64,000 nt of DNA from Moniliophthora roreri (Eukaryota > Basidiomycota > Agaricomycetes > Agaricales > Marasmiaceae), in contig LATX02000078.1 of the NCBI GenBank assembly GCA_001466705.2, forward strand, positions 558,001 through 622,000. The letters run 5' to 3'. Position 1 is the first letter of the stretch. Every line of letters begins with the position of its first letter. The notes under the pieces are model-generated. The model did not search any database, had not been told where the DNA came from, and was given only the letters and a program-made list of their open reading frames with translations. Below are positions 12,145-25,142 of this stretch, piece by piece. The position numbers and the translations under genes are program-made.

Positions 12145-12825
12145 TCCCAAGATGCGACACACAGCAGACGAGAAAGGTGAATCTATAGTTTCATTAACCC
12201 TTTCGTGTGTTCATCGCTCGTCTACAGCTTTCTTCAGCGCTTGAAACGCCACTGTACTTCTATTATCGTATATCATAATATAATGTGATTCCCAGCCTCA
12301 GACGAACGGGAGGAACTTGACGAGACATGAAACTACCGCCGCTACCACCTGCACCGGATTTCTTTTAATTTCGGGGAGTTGTACACCACTTGCTCCAACA
12401 ACTGTTCACGGGTTCACTACAGCACACCTACAGCACTGACATTGAGCGCTTGAGCGCTGGGCCGCATCATCGTTCCGAACTGAGATTCCAGCGCGCTTGG
12501 GCATATATTTGGACAAGATCGACTTATGTCGTCATCGCTGTGTTCAACCAAGCACACTAAACCTCATTCTCCTTGGCCGGGTGGCTATCCGGTGAGCCTG
12601 CAATCCCTAGTCACTTGAAGTCCTCAGCGTCAACGCGTCAGGTCGCCTGACCGTTCACCTCAGACTTCCCACCAATCATCTCTCTTGAACCTTGCGAACT
12701 CCTAACATCATTAATTAATATCAAGCGCCACATAGCCTTCTTAGCACCACGATCGGCACCACAGCGCCTTTTCACATCCTTTTAAAAAGTTTGGCCCTAG
12801 GGTCAACTTCCTCATTCTATTCGAA
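12145..12825. other. Intergenic between the two His-rich genes
   Basis: No gene seen. It presumably contains the promoter of the gene at 12826. Confidence 0.4.
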
Positions 12826-13169
12826 ATGTTTTACTCCCCCCGTTCACAACCTCAGCCTCTGTACTATTCTACATACCCAACGGTACGTCTACGGTCTCCC
12901 CCTAGCCTTATCGAATCCCTCGCTGACATTCTCAGCAGCAGCAGCAGGCCTACGCAGCTGCCTATCGCCCAAGCTACTACTATTCTCAACCCGGGTATGG
13001 ATACGGGTCATCACCCCGTACTCCGAACGTAGTCGTCGTCTCGAGCCCAAGACCTCATCATCATCATCACCGACATGGACATCATCACCGACATCGGTGC
13101 AGTCATCATCATGGCCATAGCCATGGTGGTTATTATGCTACGCCTGGGTACGCGTATACTGGGTACTAG
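12826..13169 (+). CDS. Short His/Tyr-rich protein, paralogue of the gene at 11300
   Basis: Two exons, 12826-12882 (MFYSPRSQPQPLYYSTYPT) and 12936-13169, with a 53-nt intron, encode 96 residues. Exon 2 begins with QQQQAYAAAY, has SPRTPNVVVVSSPRP, then a His-rich block HHHHHHRHGHHHRHR, and ends in YATPGYAYTGY. Gene structure, the start MFY/MYYP, the PNVVVVS motif followed by a His cluster, and the Gly/Tyr tail are all shared with the upstream neighbour, so this is a shortened tandem duplicate. Function is unknown. Confidence 0.75.
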
Positions 13170-15242
13170 GCATCGAGCGGTCATACTATGACGGAGGAGA
13201 TATTTATGATATTATGAGCGAATCTGCCCAGCTGCAGAGACAAGTTTATCAACCTTTGTAATTGTATCGCCCACTTCGCCATTGTCGTCTCGTCGCATCA
13301 CCATTATTTATTCAAGTCGCACCTTAGGTTATACTGCTGTTACTGTAACTACCGTTGTACATCTAGTATATATGTCCATCTGTCAATCTATCTTGAACGT
13401 CACTTGACAAGTTCATGCTTTCCGTCCCAGATCCGCGCGTATCCCTTGACCAGCTACTTGAAATGTCTTTCCCATCAGGATGATCAACATCGGTGCGAAT
13501 GGCCGCTTGTTGGCAACCATATCTGAACTTGGTTAGAGATGTTATGAATTCGACCGCATGTATGTGTTTTTGCCCTCGATGAATTCGCCTCGTCACTGCG
13601 GTAGTACTATAAGTATCCTCGAGTACCTGAGATTCTCGCTTCATCCTCCAGTCAAATGACTCCGATGCCATCTGTGCCCAACGCAACAGCAATAGGATCT
13701 CAACAATGTTTGAAAGGATAATAGATTGACCTTGCCTTGGATTACCGCGATTGCTGTTTAATTATAGCCCTCATGTCACCAGGTTGGTTGTTCCTGAATA
13801 AACTGTGGTTAGCCTGTTTGTACTTCTATTCCCCCCGGTGGCGTAGAAGACGGGCTGTGAAGATCCTAGAAAGACTGCGGTCGCCACTAACAGCAAAGAC
13901 GGAAATGGATCGCTTACGGGAGTGTCATCAACGCATTGAGATCGGCTGTGGAGAAGTCCGGGCTGTGGTTTGAATGTACGTCCATGTTTTTTGGGTCTTC
14001 CTGCCAACTGATCAATGATACTAGCCAAAGCACTAATACCTATAAGTTGCTGTGAGTAGAGAGTCGGAAGTAAATGATAGCTGGTGTACCTTGCTTGAAA
14101 AAAATCGCGTACATAAGGCCACCCTTCTGCGCCCTCAGCCATCCAAGCACCATCTACTCGGAACACCTGCACGCACCGAGTAGTGGTGAGTATAGCAGTC
14201 GAGTATTTCGGTGTAACATGGAACATTGTTCTCCTCGAGGACCAGCCTACTCCAGAATAGCGGTCGTTTTTTCAGAGTGGATATTGGCATCGGGTACCGC
14301 CTTCTGCCAGGTTAGGAGCATGGAAATGTCGCTCTGTGTAGTTGCGTCTGGGATTGTTGCCGGCCCGTCCTTCAATACCACCACTAATCGGCATTCAAGT
14401 TCCGTGACAAAAGTCAGCTAGTACCCTCTCTCTACAGTCGTTGTCGTCGAACCCTGCCACCGTAGACCTCTACAAAGCCTGCATGAACCATGCGTAGATA
14501 ATTGAGGAATCCTCTTTCCTTTATTGGCGTGCTAATATTGAAAATGAAATGTCCAAGTGCGAAAAAAAAATGAGTTTATTCACGGCTCACCTCTCAGTCC
14601 CCCTCTCGTGAATGAATCCTTCCAAATTCCTGCCACGTTGAGAATATTATGCCTTGATCCATCCACCTGCTCTGTGTTGTGCGAGTAAGTTTGCCAATGT
14701 ATTGAGGAAACGAGCGGAGTCAAACCTCCACTGCAACGCGCCTTGATGAGAAAAAGGGATGATCGGAGAGTGACCGAGGAATATGTCTATGCTGGACAGA
14801 CGAGATAGCCCCCAGGCTAGAGGATGTGCCACTAGAACTGGACGAAGACGATGCGGGGAGGGATGACGTCGGAGGATGAAACACGAAACCCCAATAAAGC
14901 GAACCCTCCCAACTATGGTTATGGTTATGTCTGCTATCCCAGCACCTCGGTGCGAGTCGTATGCCAGGTGTCAAGCCAGACACGATCCACGATACCTCAT
15001 TTCTTGCTCCCATGCCACAATCCTTTACTGTTAAGCTACACATGATAGCGGCGCCGCTCACATGAGCATAGTTTAGAATTAAGTTAGGTAGAATTTTGGT
15101 GTATTCCGCTCGTGCTTAATTTGCTTGCAACACGCAAAACTACAGAAACCAAAAAAGAAAAGAAAAAAAACCTATGCCTGAAGGTTCCGGCAGGCACTAA
15201 GGATTTGAGGTGAACATAAAAAAGACGACGAATATTATAGGA
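13170..15242. other. Unresolved region, probable decayed or multi-exon minus-strand gene
   Basis: On the minus strand about 13826-14400, candidate exons can be joined (13826-13865, 13918-14039 and one above 14090, with GT-AG introns of about 51 nt). They give a plausible tail with VLVLWLVSLISWQEDPKN and a final IFTARLLRHRGE, but no single frame continues upstream without a choice of phases. A separate Ser-rich minus-strand frame at 14720-15061 is also possible. I could not identify a family for either. Confidence 0.3.
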
Positions 15243-15345
15243 GGTGCTACCAGGGTTCGAACCTGGGTTTCGGGAAGATGATAAAGCAATCCATCATGCA
15301 GCAAGTCATCAAAATCCCGAGTGATGACCACTACACTATAGCACC
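15243..15345 (-). tRNA. tRNA-Gln (anticodon TTG) with intron
   Basis: The minus strand folds as a tRNA. The acceptor arm is ggtgcta paired with tagcacc, the T arm is ccagg-ttcgaac-cctgg, and the anticodon stem is cggga/tcccg with loop t-t-TTG-a. A 32-nt intron (15277-15308 on the plus strand) sits one base after the anticodon, the standard nuclear position. Mature length is about 71 nt. Confidence 0.92.
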
Positions 15346-15630
15346 GCTAATAGCCCCTGCTAATTTACAGACTAGTCGCTGAGAACACAGAGGTTGCACC
15401 GGCACATTGGACGTCGACAAGTACAAACCTGCAGTACTCGAAATACGATAGAAGTTTGTAAGTAGATGATTCATTCCTCGTCCTAAATACACTGCAAAAG
15501 GAAACAGAACACTCATAAAGTACTATCGATACACTGTAATTATTGTCCAAACAGTCTAAATGGAGTAAAAGGTAAAGATAACACAAAGAAAGAAAGAAAG
15601 AGATCAAAAACGAACACGAATTACCTCAAA

Positions 15631-16512
15631 CTAGGACTGTGGATAACGTCCCGAAAGAATGAGAGTCGCCGCTACCACACATCGCAAACCAATGGCAGAA
15701 GCAAACTCGGAATACACGACAAGCGTTGCCCCCGAGTTGTTCCTGTCAAGTTCAAGCTTTGCCAGCTCGTCATTGTTTGATCGGCGCATGAGCTGCGAAG
15801 TGCGTGGCAGCCTCAGCCCAGGCTGGAAGAGGAGACGTGAAAGTACCATACCATGAAGAGAGTAGGATTGCCATGATCGCAATACCAGTACAACTCTGTT
15901 GACGACGCCTGTTCGGTCCAAATCAGCTCGGTCGTATTGTCCCTGAAAGAAGCGTGATAAGCTAATTGTTGTGACAGTAGGGAACCGAGTTACAGCCAAT
16001 ACTCACTGTGTACGCAGTCCCAGCTCCTTTGGTGTCTTGAAAAATTCACCATTCAACTTCTTCCGCGTGTTTCCCAACACGACTTGAGGTTCGGTTACCA
16101 TCCCTGACCAATGAACGTGTGCAGAAGTTTGGTTCGGCGTGTCTCCCGGTCTGAAGACGACGGTCGAGTCTTGGCCTGTTTGGAGTCGAGCGTAATGCAC
16201 TCGGTCGCCGTTCGAGCTTTCTTCCTCAACAATGCAGTTGAGGAAGCGCTCCGGATCGTGCGATACGTAGTTGTTGGGTCGGAAGAGGTAACGTTTGCAA
16301 TAGGCGGGAATGCCGAATGGGGTGTGAGAGTTCACCAGGACTGGCGAAGATCCGTGAGCAGGGTAGGAAGAGATGGACATTAGGAAGAGTGTGAGTTCGT
16401 GGCCGTGGCGTAGACAGGGTTTATTCAGGGTCTTGCGCGAACTGACAGCAACTAGCTGTAGAGGAGAAGAGGTGGTCAATAGAAAAAAAGCGTTGATGAT
16501 GATGTTGACCAA
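15631..16512 (-). CDS. Hypothetical protein, 3-4 exons
   Basis: Family not recognised. Coding exons on the minus strand: an upstream exon ending just above the donor near 16002, a middle exon that joins as GLRTQDNTTELIWTEQASST and ends near LYWYCDHGNPTLFM, then a short intron and a final exon ending GRYPQS at 15631. The upstream exon includes NSHTPFGIPAYCKRYLF and the polar stretch NGDRVHYARLQTGQDST. The final exon has a hydrophobic segment ASAIGLRCVVAATLIL close to the C-terminus, which might be a membrane anchor. The start is uncertain: ATG at 16512 gives a hydrophobic leader (NIIINAFFLLTT), while a later ATG near 16380 would give a soluble start. Confidence 0.5.
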
Positions 16513-18490
16513 AATTCCACATTCCTTTAAATACCTCGTTCAACAATGACTTCGGAGGCCTCTGAAGAATCTGTGGCCTTGAATACACCTTCATTCTTGG
16601 CCCAGCGCGAGGCGCGACTCACAACAAGGCGGATGTCAGAAAAGACGTTACGTGTGTTGATGGATTGGGCCACACACAAGGGCGGATATACGAGAGACTT
16701 GCCTTTTTTGCGCTGGAGGGGGGATCATGGTGACTCTGAGTGCCTCGTGTGCATCCATCAAGGCGGTGAATAAAAGCTTGGATTGGCGATTGATTGAAGT
16801 TCTTTTCATTGTCGTGGACCTCCCCGGTAGTACTGCCCGCGTGGTTGACAGGACCCAGGTTTATTATGATATACTTTGGGACGTCCAGGAGTCCAAGTGT
16901 GAAGGGATATGGTACGTGGACACGATCGTTAGTGACTCTGAAGGGGCCCAAAGAGCCTTGAGAAACTCACCGGAAATCTATCACACCCCCCATGATAACT
17001 CTGTCGTTCACCCGATCGCCTGCTCGTTGATAAATTGATTTATCGACATTGAGGATGACCAGTAGCCTGCCAGTGTCCGAGTGGTATAGCTACAGCGAAA
17101 GGAAGGATGTCGCGACCGTGGGTCCACAAAGTTGAAGTGGGGAAGGGCTCTAGCTGCAAGACTCGGAGCTCCAGTTATATAGCTAGCAAACCGTAACGAC
17201 CATGTTCCAAAGATGGATGTCCTTGTACCCAAATGGGAAGTAGGCAGTGACAGGTGAGCTGGTTGAATATTCGCCGTGAAAGGTTGCACTGAGAATAAAG
17301 ACCCAAGTACCAAGTATTGCGTACTGAGATCGTTTCCTACAAAGTGGTTCAGTAATGCAACATCAAGAATTAGACCAATGACAGTACCGCACTTCCGAAT
17401 CCTGAAAATTCCTCTTTGCTCGTGAAATACCACCAGCGCTCTAGTTATATCTTGTCCAGTTCCCGAGTTTCAGCAAGTATCAGATTTGTCCGCAGGAATT
17501 TTAGTGCCCGGAGGGAGAAGTTATCATGAGCGCCAACGGAGGTGTACGCGTACGTGGGAAGGAACTATTGAGTTCAGGATGAGTAAGCGCACCACCACTT
17601 CATTCAAGAAATCAATATTGGAGCTTCTAGTCGCTGCGCTCGGGTATTTTCCTCGACGTCGTAAACCTTTTTTTTCTTCAAAAGGCCTATTTTTAAAGTA
17701 ACTCAACGTCGTTAAGCTGCCATCCACTTCGAATGCCATAACTCTACACGCCTGGATTTATCGGCATTAGGGCGCGAACTTGGAATCACTAGGAAGCAAC
17801 TCTTGGTGGTCTAATTCGCCGTAAGAGCCAAGTAAGAGCTAGTCAACGTTACCATTTCTGACTTATCCATAACTTGGGATTCATAGGGGCTTCTCGGTGA
17901 CGCATGTAGTTCGACACTTCAGAACAAACATAACGACCTGAAGATTATCTGTGGAGGATGAATGCACCGGAGGCTAGCCGATCCAATCGGATGATTGGGA
18001 TGTGTTTTACAAAAACATGGGCCCAAGATTCTCTTTTTAGCAGAAATCCTATCACCCTCGAAAGAGCTCTTGTCATCACTACTGGAAATATGAGTACGTT
18101 TTTCACCGTTCTAAACCTTGCATTTTTTACGCTTCAATAGTTGAACTCTCCGTGGCCCCGTCATACGCAGCGTCAACGTCAAAAGAATTGATGCATCTGG
18201 ATTCTGAGGTCTATCAAGCGAGGCACGAGCGATTGAGTCGGCTGACAGGAGACTAACATCCGGGTAGGCGCCCTCCTCTATTAATAGAGTAATGTGTTAC
18301 CTCAATGCGAAGGCAACCCTACTACTGAATGCCCAAGCTCGAATTGGTCATGGTACATGGAGACGGAAATGTTTGATATGACGACCCTGCAATTTACACC
18401 AGTGGACCGGGTCTAAAAGTCTATATAGCCTAAATTCTCTCCTCAGGCTCTGACTTTCGACACGCAATTTCACCCTTCTTCCCAGCGAAC
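16513..18490. other. No confident gene
   Basis: Several frames of 60-140 codons exist on the minus strand (for example 17008-17433 and 16619-16951), but none joins into a convincing model and none shows a known motif. The 3' half holds the promoter of the gene at 18491. Confidence 0.35.
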
Positions 18491-19852
18491 ATGTCATCCA
18501 CGGTATACCAAGTCGTTTTGGATCCTATTGTCACGGTTTCAGTGAGTATACTTATCTTCAGTGTCAGTCCTCCGAATGTGAACTCGTAATCCACAGACAA
18601 CATTATTTCTTTATGGTATACATTCCAGTGCATTACCGTTCTGAAGCGTGCTTACACCTTACTAGGTCTTCACACTGTCCTCTTTGGCATCTGTATCCAC
18701 ATTCTTCGCCATAGAAGAGGCGACGACCATAAAAACCGACGACTCTACATTGTTCTGACGGCCGTGATGTTTGTGCTCACAACAATCCTGAATGGTTTCA
18801 CAACCACTCATGCTATCAGGTGGGCTGTGAAACAACTTGAAGGGCGGACAGAAATTGAGGAATGGGACATCGTTTGGAGGTATGTGTTTGTGATATCATG
18901 AAAGCTGAAACTTATACCGTCATTCTGAAGACTCATAGTCGAGATCTTATCTCTCATTCTCACGTCAGTGGTCTATTCGGACCCCTGCTTGGCGCAGCTT
19001 ATCTCAAAACGCGTAGAGCCGCGGCAGATACGATGCTCGTAAGTCGTCAAATTGATCATCTCATGACTGCTCGTTATTGACTCTTGTTTTGGGTAGGCTC
19101 ACAGGTGCTACCTCGTATGGGGCTCACGCAAGTCGATCTTGATAACAATCACTCTCGCTTTAGTCACCATAAATGGTCAGTTGCGCATTGGTTGTTCGAC
19201 TACTTTCATGATCTACTGATCGTCGAAAAGTTTACGGATTAGCACAAGCAATATTTATTGCGGTCTGTGGAGCTAGATGCAGTTCAGACGCCTGCACGTT
19301 ATGGACTGTAGCTGATCACATTAATCACGGGTTTTGGGCCGCCAACGCGATGGTGAATCTGGGTCTGACAGTCCTTACAGGTGCTACCTTTTCTCGTGTC
19401 GGGGAAAAGCTGCTTCACTTACCGGCGCTCATGAAATCAGCAGGTCGAATTTGGAAGATAACGTATCAATCCCAGTCACTTGGTCTTCTATCCAGTATCA
19501 GATACAAAACTATTATTACCATTGTGTATGTTGTCTTGCCTTTCGCTCTTTATCCTCATACTGACAGGTTGTCCATAGCTTGGAATCGGGCATAATGTAC
19601 CCAATGATCCTCATGGTTTATATTTTACTTTCGCACCTTGTTATGCGGATTCCGTATCTATGGCCAGTTGTTTATCAAACTGCTGTAAGTCTGATCTTTG
19701 GCCTGGTCAGAGCTAGTTTTAACGACGGCACTTGACAGGGTATTGCGCCAATGTTGATCATCATTCGTTCCGCAATGAAGGGTAAGGCGGAAGATTCAAC
19801 GACCGAGCTTGGGTTAGAAGTGCAACAAACACTAGTAAATTCTCGGACCTAG
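18491..19852 (+). CDS. Basidiomycete seven-helix membrane protein
   Basis: Polytopic membrane protein of a large, functionally unknown mushroom family with receptor-like topology. Exons include 18491-18541 (MSSTVYQVVLDPIVTVS), 18629-18879 and several downstream to the TAG at 19850. Helices can be seen in LLGLHTVLFGICIHIL, IVLTAVMFVLTTILNG, the stretch before the hallmark RCYLVWGSRKS, ILITITLALVTIN, AANAMVNLGLTVLTG and MYPMILMVYILLSHLV. The ADTML...RCYLVW transition between helices 2 and 3 is the family signature as I know it. Introns are about 50-90 nt. The C-terminal tail is short and polar (KGKAEDSTTELGLEV). Confidence 0.72.
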
Positions 19853-20160
19853 GTTTGTCGCTAGTTTTTATTTTTATTTTTTCTGGACTTGTATATGTAA
19901 AATCACGCAACGCATTCCGAAGTCTTTGGCTCGTATCACTTGGCTATGAGTGCAATTTATAAGACTGTGGAATTAAACTGATTCTTTATAACGATGAATA
20001 TACGGATATCTTCCCAGTAGCTCTGAGGTCTGACGAGCGAGGCTTCGCTTACAGCCGGCACTTGAGTGGCGGATAGGGGCTGGCCATGACGTCATAACTG
20101 ACCTGTAACTTATAATTTTCGCGCGCCTGCAGTGAACGTTAACCACGACCACGACGAGCC

Positions 20161-21464
20161 ATGGAGGGCCTCCCTATCGACATGTCGCATCCATCGGTGC
20201 GAGAATACCTTTCCCTTATTCGGTGAGCATTGTTCATCAGTAGTGTCTTTGCTTCAGTATTGTGACTGAAAATTATTGTAGACTCCAAGTCCTGACTCCG
20301 CTCTCCCTCTTGATCAATATTGCCTCGATTATCATTTGTGCAACTGTAGTAACTCCTTCAATTGGTGTGTTTTGAACTTCTCGTTGTGTACTGAAGGTAC
20401 TGAATGATTCTTTTAGGAACTATCTCAAGAAGATTCCCAACGTCCATCTCCCCAAAACCTATTATCATTTCCATCTACGTCGCTGCACTATTCATTGGTC
20501 AGATCGGATACTGTATTCTACTCGTTCTTGTTAAAAAACCGGAAACAAAGGTGCGTGATACATACCCGTCACCAACACAGCTCACTCATTTGACTTACCT
20601 GTAGAAAACCCTAACGAAAGGTGTTGGTCTTTCTCTCGTATTTGCAAACTGGGTGATGGCAGTATGGGCAATTACATGGGTACGTGAGCTACCATCTGTC
20701 AGATATGACACTATGAGCTGAGGATATCATAGGTTTTCGAATGGTTCGTTGCCTCAACCGTTCTGCAAGGCATCCTTTTGGCCCTGCTTCTCTACTCCAA
20801 CCTTGCCCTCCTCATATATCACCGCCCCACTCGAGCACGTATCTTTGACGCCATGCTCATTCACGCTCCAATGCGGTTCTTCTTGGTGCTCCAGATCGGA
20901 TTGATGTTCCCGCTATCGCTCTTGTAAGTTCAACCCCTTCCCCTTGAAAACGAAGTCGTAGAGCTTACGATCTCCTATGCTTCAGCATTGCATTAGGCTT
21001 AGTCTACGATCCGTCCTACCCTGGTCCTCCCGTAAACTATTCTGAGAATCCCTGGCCAGGCTTCGGTGTCGTATTCGGCACCAACATTCTCGGTCTTCTC
21101 GTTATCATTTTTAGGCGAGATATCGTTTGGTGTGTCGCTGCAACATGGATTTGTATTAGTATTTGGACTGAGAGGCCCAAGCCGGGTCCTGTTTATGTGC
21201 GTTGGCATTCTTTCGCGCCTGAACATTCTGAATCTCATTTGCGATATACAGGTCACGGTTCTGCTGTTTACCGCTTTGCATCCAGTAGCACTCATCGGAA
21301 CGTACATCCACGCATGGTTCTTTAAAAAGGATGATGGTGTCGCATTACCTCCGGGAGATGAGCACCCAGGATTGTATGGAAACGGCCAGAATCGTCCAGG
21401 AGAGCAGCAAGGCAGGCAGGGCGGTGGTCCAAGAGAGGTGGATGCCGAGGCAATTTGGGGTTGA
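20161..21464 (+). CDS. Polytopic membrane protein, DUF1774-like
   Basis: Integral membrane protein with about seven helices and unknown function; it resembles the fungal DUF1774 group from memory. It starts MEGLPIDMSHPSVREYL and is spread over about eight exons. Membrane segments in order: VLTPLSLLINIASIIICATV, IIISIYVAALFIGQIGYCIL, GLSLVFANWVMAVWAI, TVLQGILLALLLYSNLALL, FFLVLQIGLMFPLSLF, FGTNILGLLVIIF and TVLLFTALHPVALIGTYIHA. The C-terminal tail is Gly/Gln rich (GQNRPGEQQGRQGGGPRE) and ends DAEAIWG. All introns are short GT-AG and the frame is uninterrupted. Confidence 0.72.
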
Positions 21465-23543
21465 GCCCCCGGATATGACGCACGAGTATGTTAGCACTTT
21501 GGTACCAACTGCTTGTACACATGGACTGCAAAATTTCATTGTAATAGTACAAATAGCCAATCTCGAATCTTTGTTGCAAATTCTGAACTCGATCAACGCG
21601 AACGAGGAGCATTTGCCGAGTGTCTCGTGCTGTTGTACGAACAAGGCCTTCCACCAATCCGGTCAAATATTCCTGCTGTCCAGGGAATCCGGGGCCGTCA
21701 CTGTCAAGACTTGCGGCCAAGCTGAAACTGCAAACTTTGATGTACCTGGCGACCAGTAGTCGGAATGAGTCATTGAATAAAGTAGGGAAACGATGTTAAT
21801 CGCGTCCGATGTTTGTACTTGAAGGCTGAAATGGTTGGGATTAGACTCCAGCATTCAGGGTTAGAATGCCACCTGGAGGCGAAGGTTCGCGAGTGTCGTG
21901 GAATGCGCTGCTAGGAAAGCTAGCACGAATGGTAGCCGATTATGTAGTACATATCGCCAAGACGTCAGATAATGGTCATTATCATCGAAGGCCAGAGTCA
22001 GGGGGTTCTTCTGGCTGTGAGTCGCGGTTGCTACATTAACCGATGGCTGTGAAGGCCAATGAGGGATAAGTTCCATGCGAGGTCCGGTGCGCACAAGCCT
22101 AGGGACAGGGACGTATCAGACATGGAACGGCATAATGCAGATTGACCAAGCATAGATATCAACTCCCGTCGCCAAGTGCGGGACCGAGCTGCATATAGCG
22201 CCGAGTATCGTCTCGCCTGAATTGAACTCGAGGGTGACAACTTTGGAAACAACACACGTCAAGTGGGATATACTGTATGTCTATACCACTTGCAACTATG
22301 GGAACTCGGAGTCAAAGATGAGTATATATATAACGGCAGATGAAAGCGTTGTGGAGCAGTCTTGCTTCGCTACGCCACGTCCGCATTGCAAATTCGCAAA
22401 TGCTATCAGCCAGCTATCAGAGACACGGGTGCAGGCCCCATATCCCGCTAAGGCTAGCGGCGGTTGCGAATTTGATGTTATCCCGTGGGGGTAGTTTCAA
22501 TTTCTGGTGTTAAGCGAAAAATCCAACGCTAGTAGGGTGAGAAGGAAAGATGATATTTGCCGCCCGGCGGCCCCGGATTTTTGTCTGTCTATATTTGGCA
22601 GCATGGGCGCTAATTCTCTTTTTGAACAGTCACGGTAACGTTCTGAACGTTAACGTCGACGAGCTTGTCGCCTGCCAGTGGATGTCCTCAAGTGCTCTAT
22701 GCCTACCTATCTGCGCTCAACCTCGGTTTAAATTACCTCAAGAAACTTCTATGATGGTGCCTGGTCTGCGGTTGACCACGTTACTTTGGAAAACATTACC
22801 ACTCGAGACCGTCATCAATTTTGATTCTAGAGTCCCTGTCCAGGGTTCTGAAGGTCCCTGTCCACACGATTTTCTTACACCATGGATGCGTCTATTTCCT
22901 CAAGTAACCGGAGAAGATGATCGCCCAAGACTTTTTATATTCTAAAGAATGGTCTACCGGAACTCTTCGCCTCAGATCCGTGGCCGTCCATCACGACTAT
23001 ACAAGCGTGTTCACCGGGAAGCAATCATAGAAATATTCTCAAGTCAATTCTTTGAAAATATTCGGCAGGATCAATCCGAATTGCGGTTTTAAGATCAAGG
23101 CACCGCTATAGCTTTGACTTCATCCGTGCTTACTGGGAGGGCTTATGGGGCAAAACGAAACCTTGTGATACTGCTTCCCAGTCCTCCTCCCGCTCCCCTG
23201 TGCTTTTTGCTCGTCACCCTGACGAAAAGAGCATGGATACCCTATCACCTGACGGCGGCTTCTCCCTACCCTATTGCTATCGGAGAGCCGCATTGTTATG
23301 GTACTCCCGATTTTCTTGGGGGTCTCGGAAGCCAATTATGGGTAGATCATCCGGATAAGTGCTAAGGATCGAGTGACCTCAATACAAGTACAACCCCACG
23401 GATCCAGAAAGAGGAAGAGAATACAGTAAAGGAAAAATCTGGGGGTCTAGGCAGGCAGGAGGTATAAATTTGAGCATATCTGGAGTTTGTAACTTCTCTG
23501 ATATCCTTTTCCCGATATTCGTCTCTGACTTTCTATTTCACGC
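21465..23543. other. No confident gene
   Basis: Open frames at 21861-22255 (minus) and 22550-22945 (plus; hydrophobic start IFVCLYLAAWALILFL) were considered. Neither has a splice pattern or motif to support it. The promoter of the aquaporin gene lies at the right end. Confidence 0.35.
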
Positions 23544-25142
23544 ATGTCCAAAGAAGGAGATCCTGTCATACACATCGAGCCCTCGTCGCCTACGTTGAGG
23601 AAAGAGGCTAGTGTTGAGGAGCACCTCGAGCTCAATACGCTGCCGAACGTCGAGTACGTCGAGACGAATAAGTGGTGGGGATACCGGTGGGCTGACCTCG
23701 TCTCTTATGCTCACAAAACACTGACGACCTAGCAATTTAGACAAGCATTGAGAGAGTATGTAGCCGAGTTTGCAGGTGTTGCGTGGTACGTTTCTCAAGT
23801 ATACCTCTTTCTTATCGTTAAGACTTGCTCTCGATCTGCAGCATCATCATCTTTGGCGACGGAGTGGTTTGCCAGGTCGTTCTGTCCAGCAACACTGGTG
23901 TCGCGTCCACCCCCAAAGGAGTGAGTGTCATCTCTTCTACCCCTAACATCTTCTTACCTATTCGCTTCACGTACAGGAATACCTCTCAATCAGCTTCGGA
24001 TGGGCGATTGGTGAGTTTCCTTCTCATCCCTGCTTTAGGTCTCAGAATCTCACTGCTCGCATTCGCATCGCAGGTGTTGCCATTGGAATGTGGATTTCCG
24101 TTGGTATCTCTGGTGCACATCTCAACCCTGCCGTGCGTCAAAAATTCCCCTTTGCTTCTTGATTCTTAACCCCACTTATGACGTCCGTAATTAACAGGTG
24201 ACCCTCGCACTAGCCACATTTCGCGGGTTCCCGTGGAAGAAAGTACCTGGTGCGTACCCATGCTGTTAATCAATGGGACTCAACGCCTTCTGATATACCG
24301 CATGGGGATCTTTGATCCTTACAGGATACTGCCTCGCTCAGCTGATGGGCGGCTTGGTTGGCGCAGGGCTCATTTACGCAAACTATATCCATGCGATTGA
24401 TATCGTTGAAGGCGGCAGAACAATTCGGACAATGAAAACAGCCGGTCTATTCTGTACCTACGCCGTACGTTCCTCCCTCTCTTCCCATCTTGCCGCACAT
24501 GCTGACCAATACATATCTAGCTGGACTATATGACATCCGTCTCGTGTTTCTTCTCAGAGTTTTTTGCATCTGCCGTACTGCTGATAGCTATATTTGCTGT
24601 CATTGACAAGAAGAATCATGCGCCACCTGCTGGGTTGCTTCCTCTCCCGCTCTTCATTCTGATTCTGGGTATTGGGGCTTGTCTTGGGATGCAAACCGGT
24701 ATGGACTTTTTTCGTCATGTGTCCTTGTGCTTTTGATGCTGAGAGATGGAGGGCAGGCTATGCAATCAACCCCGCTCGTGATCTAGGCCCGAGGATTTTG
24801 ACGTCGATGGTAGGGTATGGGAGTATGGTCTATTCATTTAGAAAGTGAGTCTATCTCTTCGCTGCTTTCTCATGCCAATCACCGGATTCTGATGTGCTTT
24901 GTGATGGACCTATTCAGTCAATACTGGCTATGGTGTCCCGTCATTGCACCCGTGTGCGGCGCACTAACCGGTGCGCTCTTCTACGACCTGTTTTTATATG
25001 ATGGGGACGATAATAGGGTCAAGGCATGGTTCTGCAAGCCGTACGTACTACTTTTTTTTCCTTCTCATGTTTTGTAAGCACGAACTGATGTGGACACAGA
25101 AAAACGGTCACAAGGCGACAAAGTGATGATAGTATGGCTTGA
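23544..25142 (+). CDS. Aquaglyceroporin (MIP family)
   Basis: Six-helix channel for water and glycerol or other small neutral solutes in the plasma membrane. It is split into many short exons from [17 protein letters not shown] at 23544 to the TGA at 25140. The first half-pore motif is [12 protein letters not shown] and the second is [11 protein letters not shown]; the Asp after NPAR marks the glycerol-conducting branch. Other segments include [71 protein letters not shown] and [20 protein letters not shown]. The tail ends RRQSDDSMA. Both NPA boxes and both intervening helices are intact, so the channel is predicted to be functional. Confidence 0.88.

Noticed and set aside
22550..22945. Secreted protein with hydrophobic leader
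   Set aside because: Single frame without introns, motif or neighbour support; composition after the leader is not protein-like enough.
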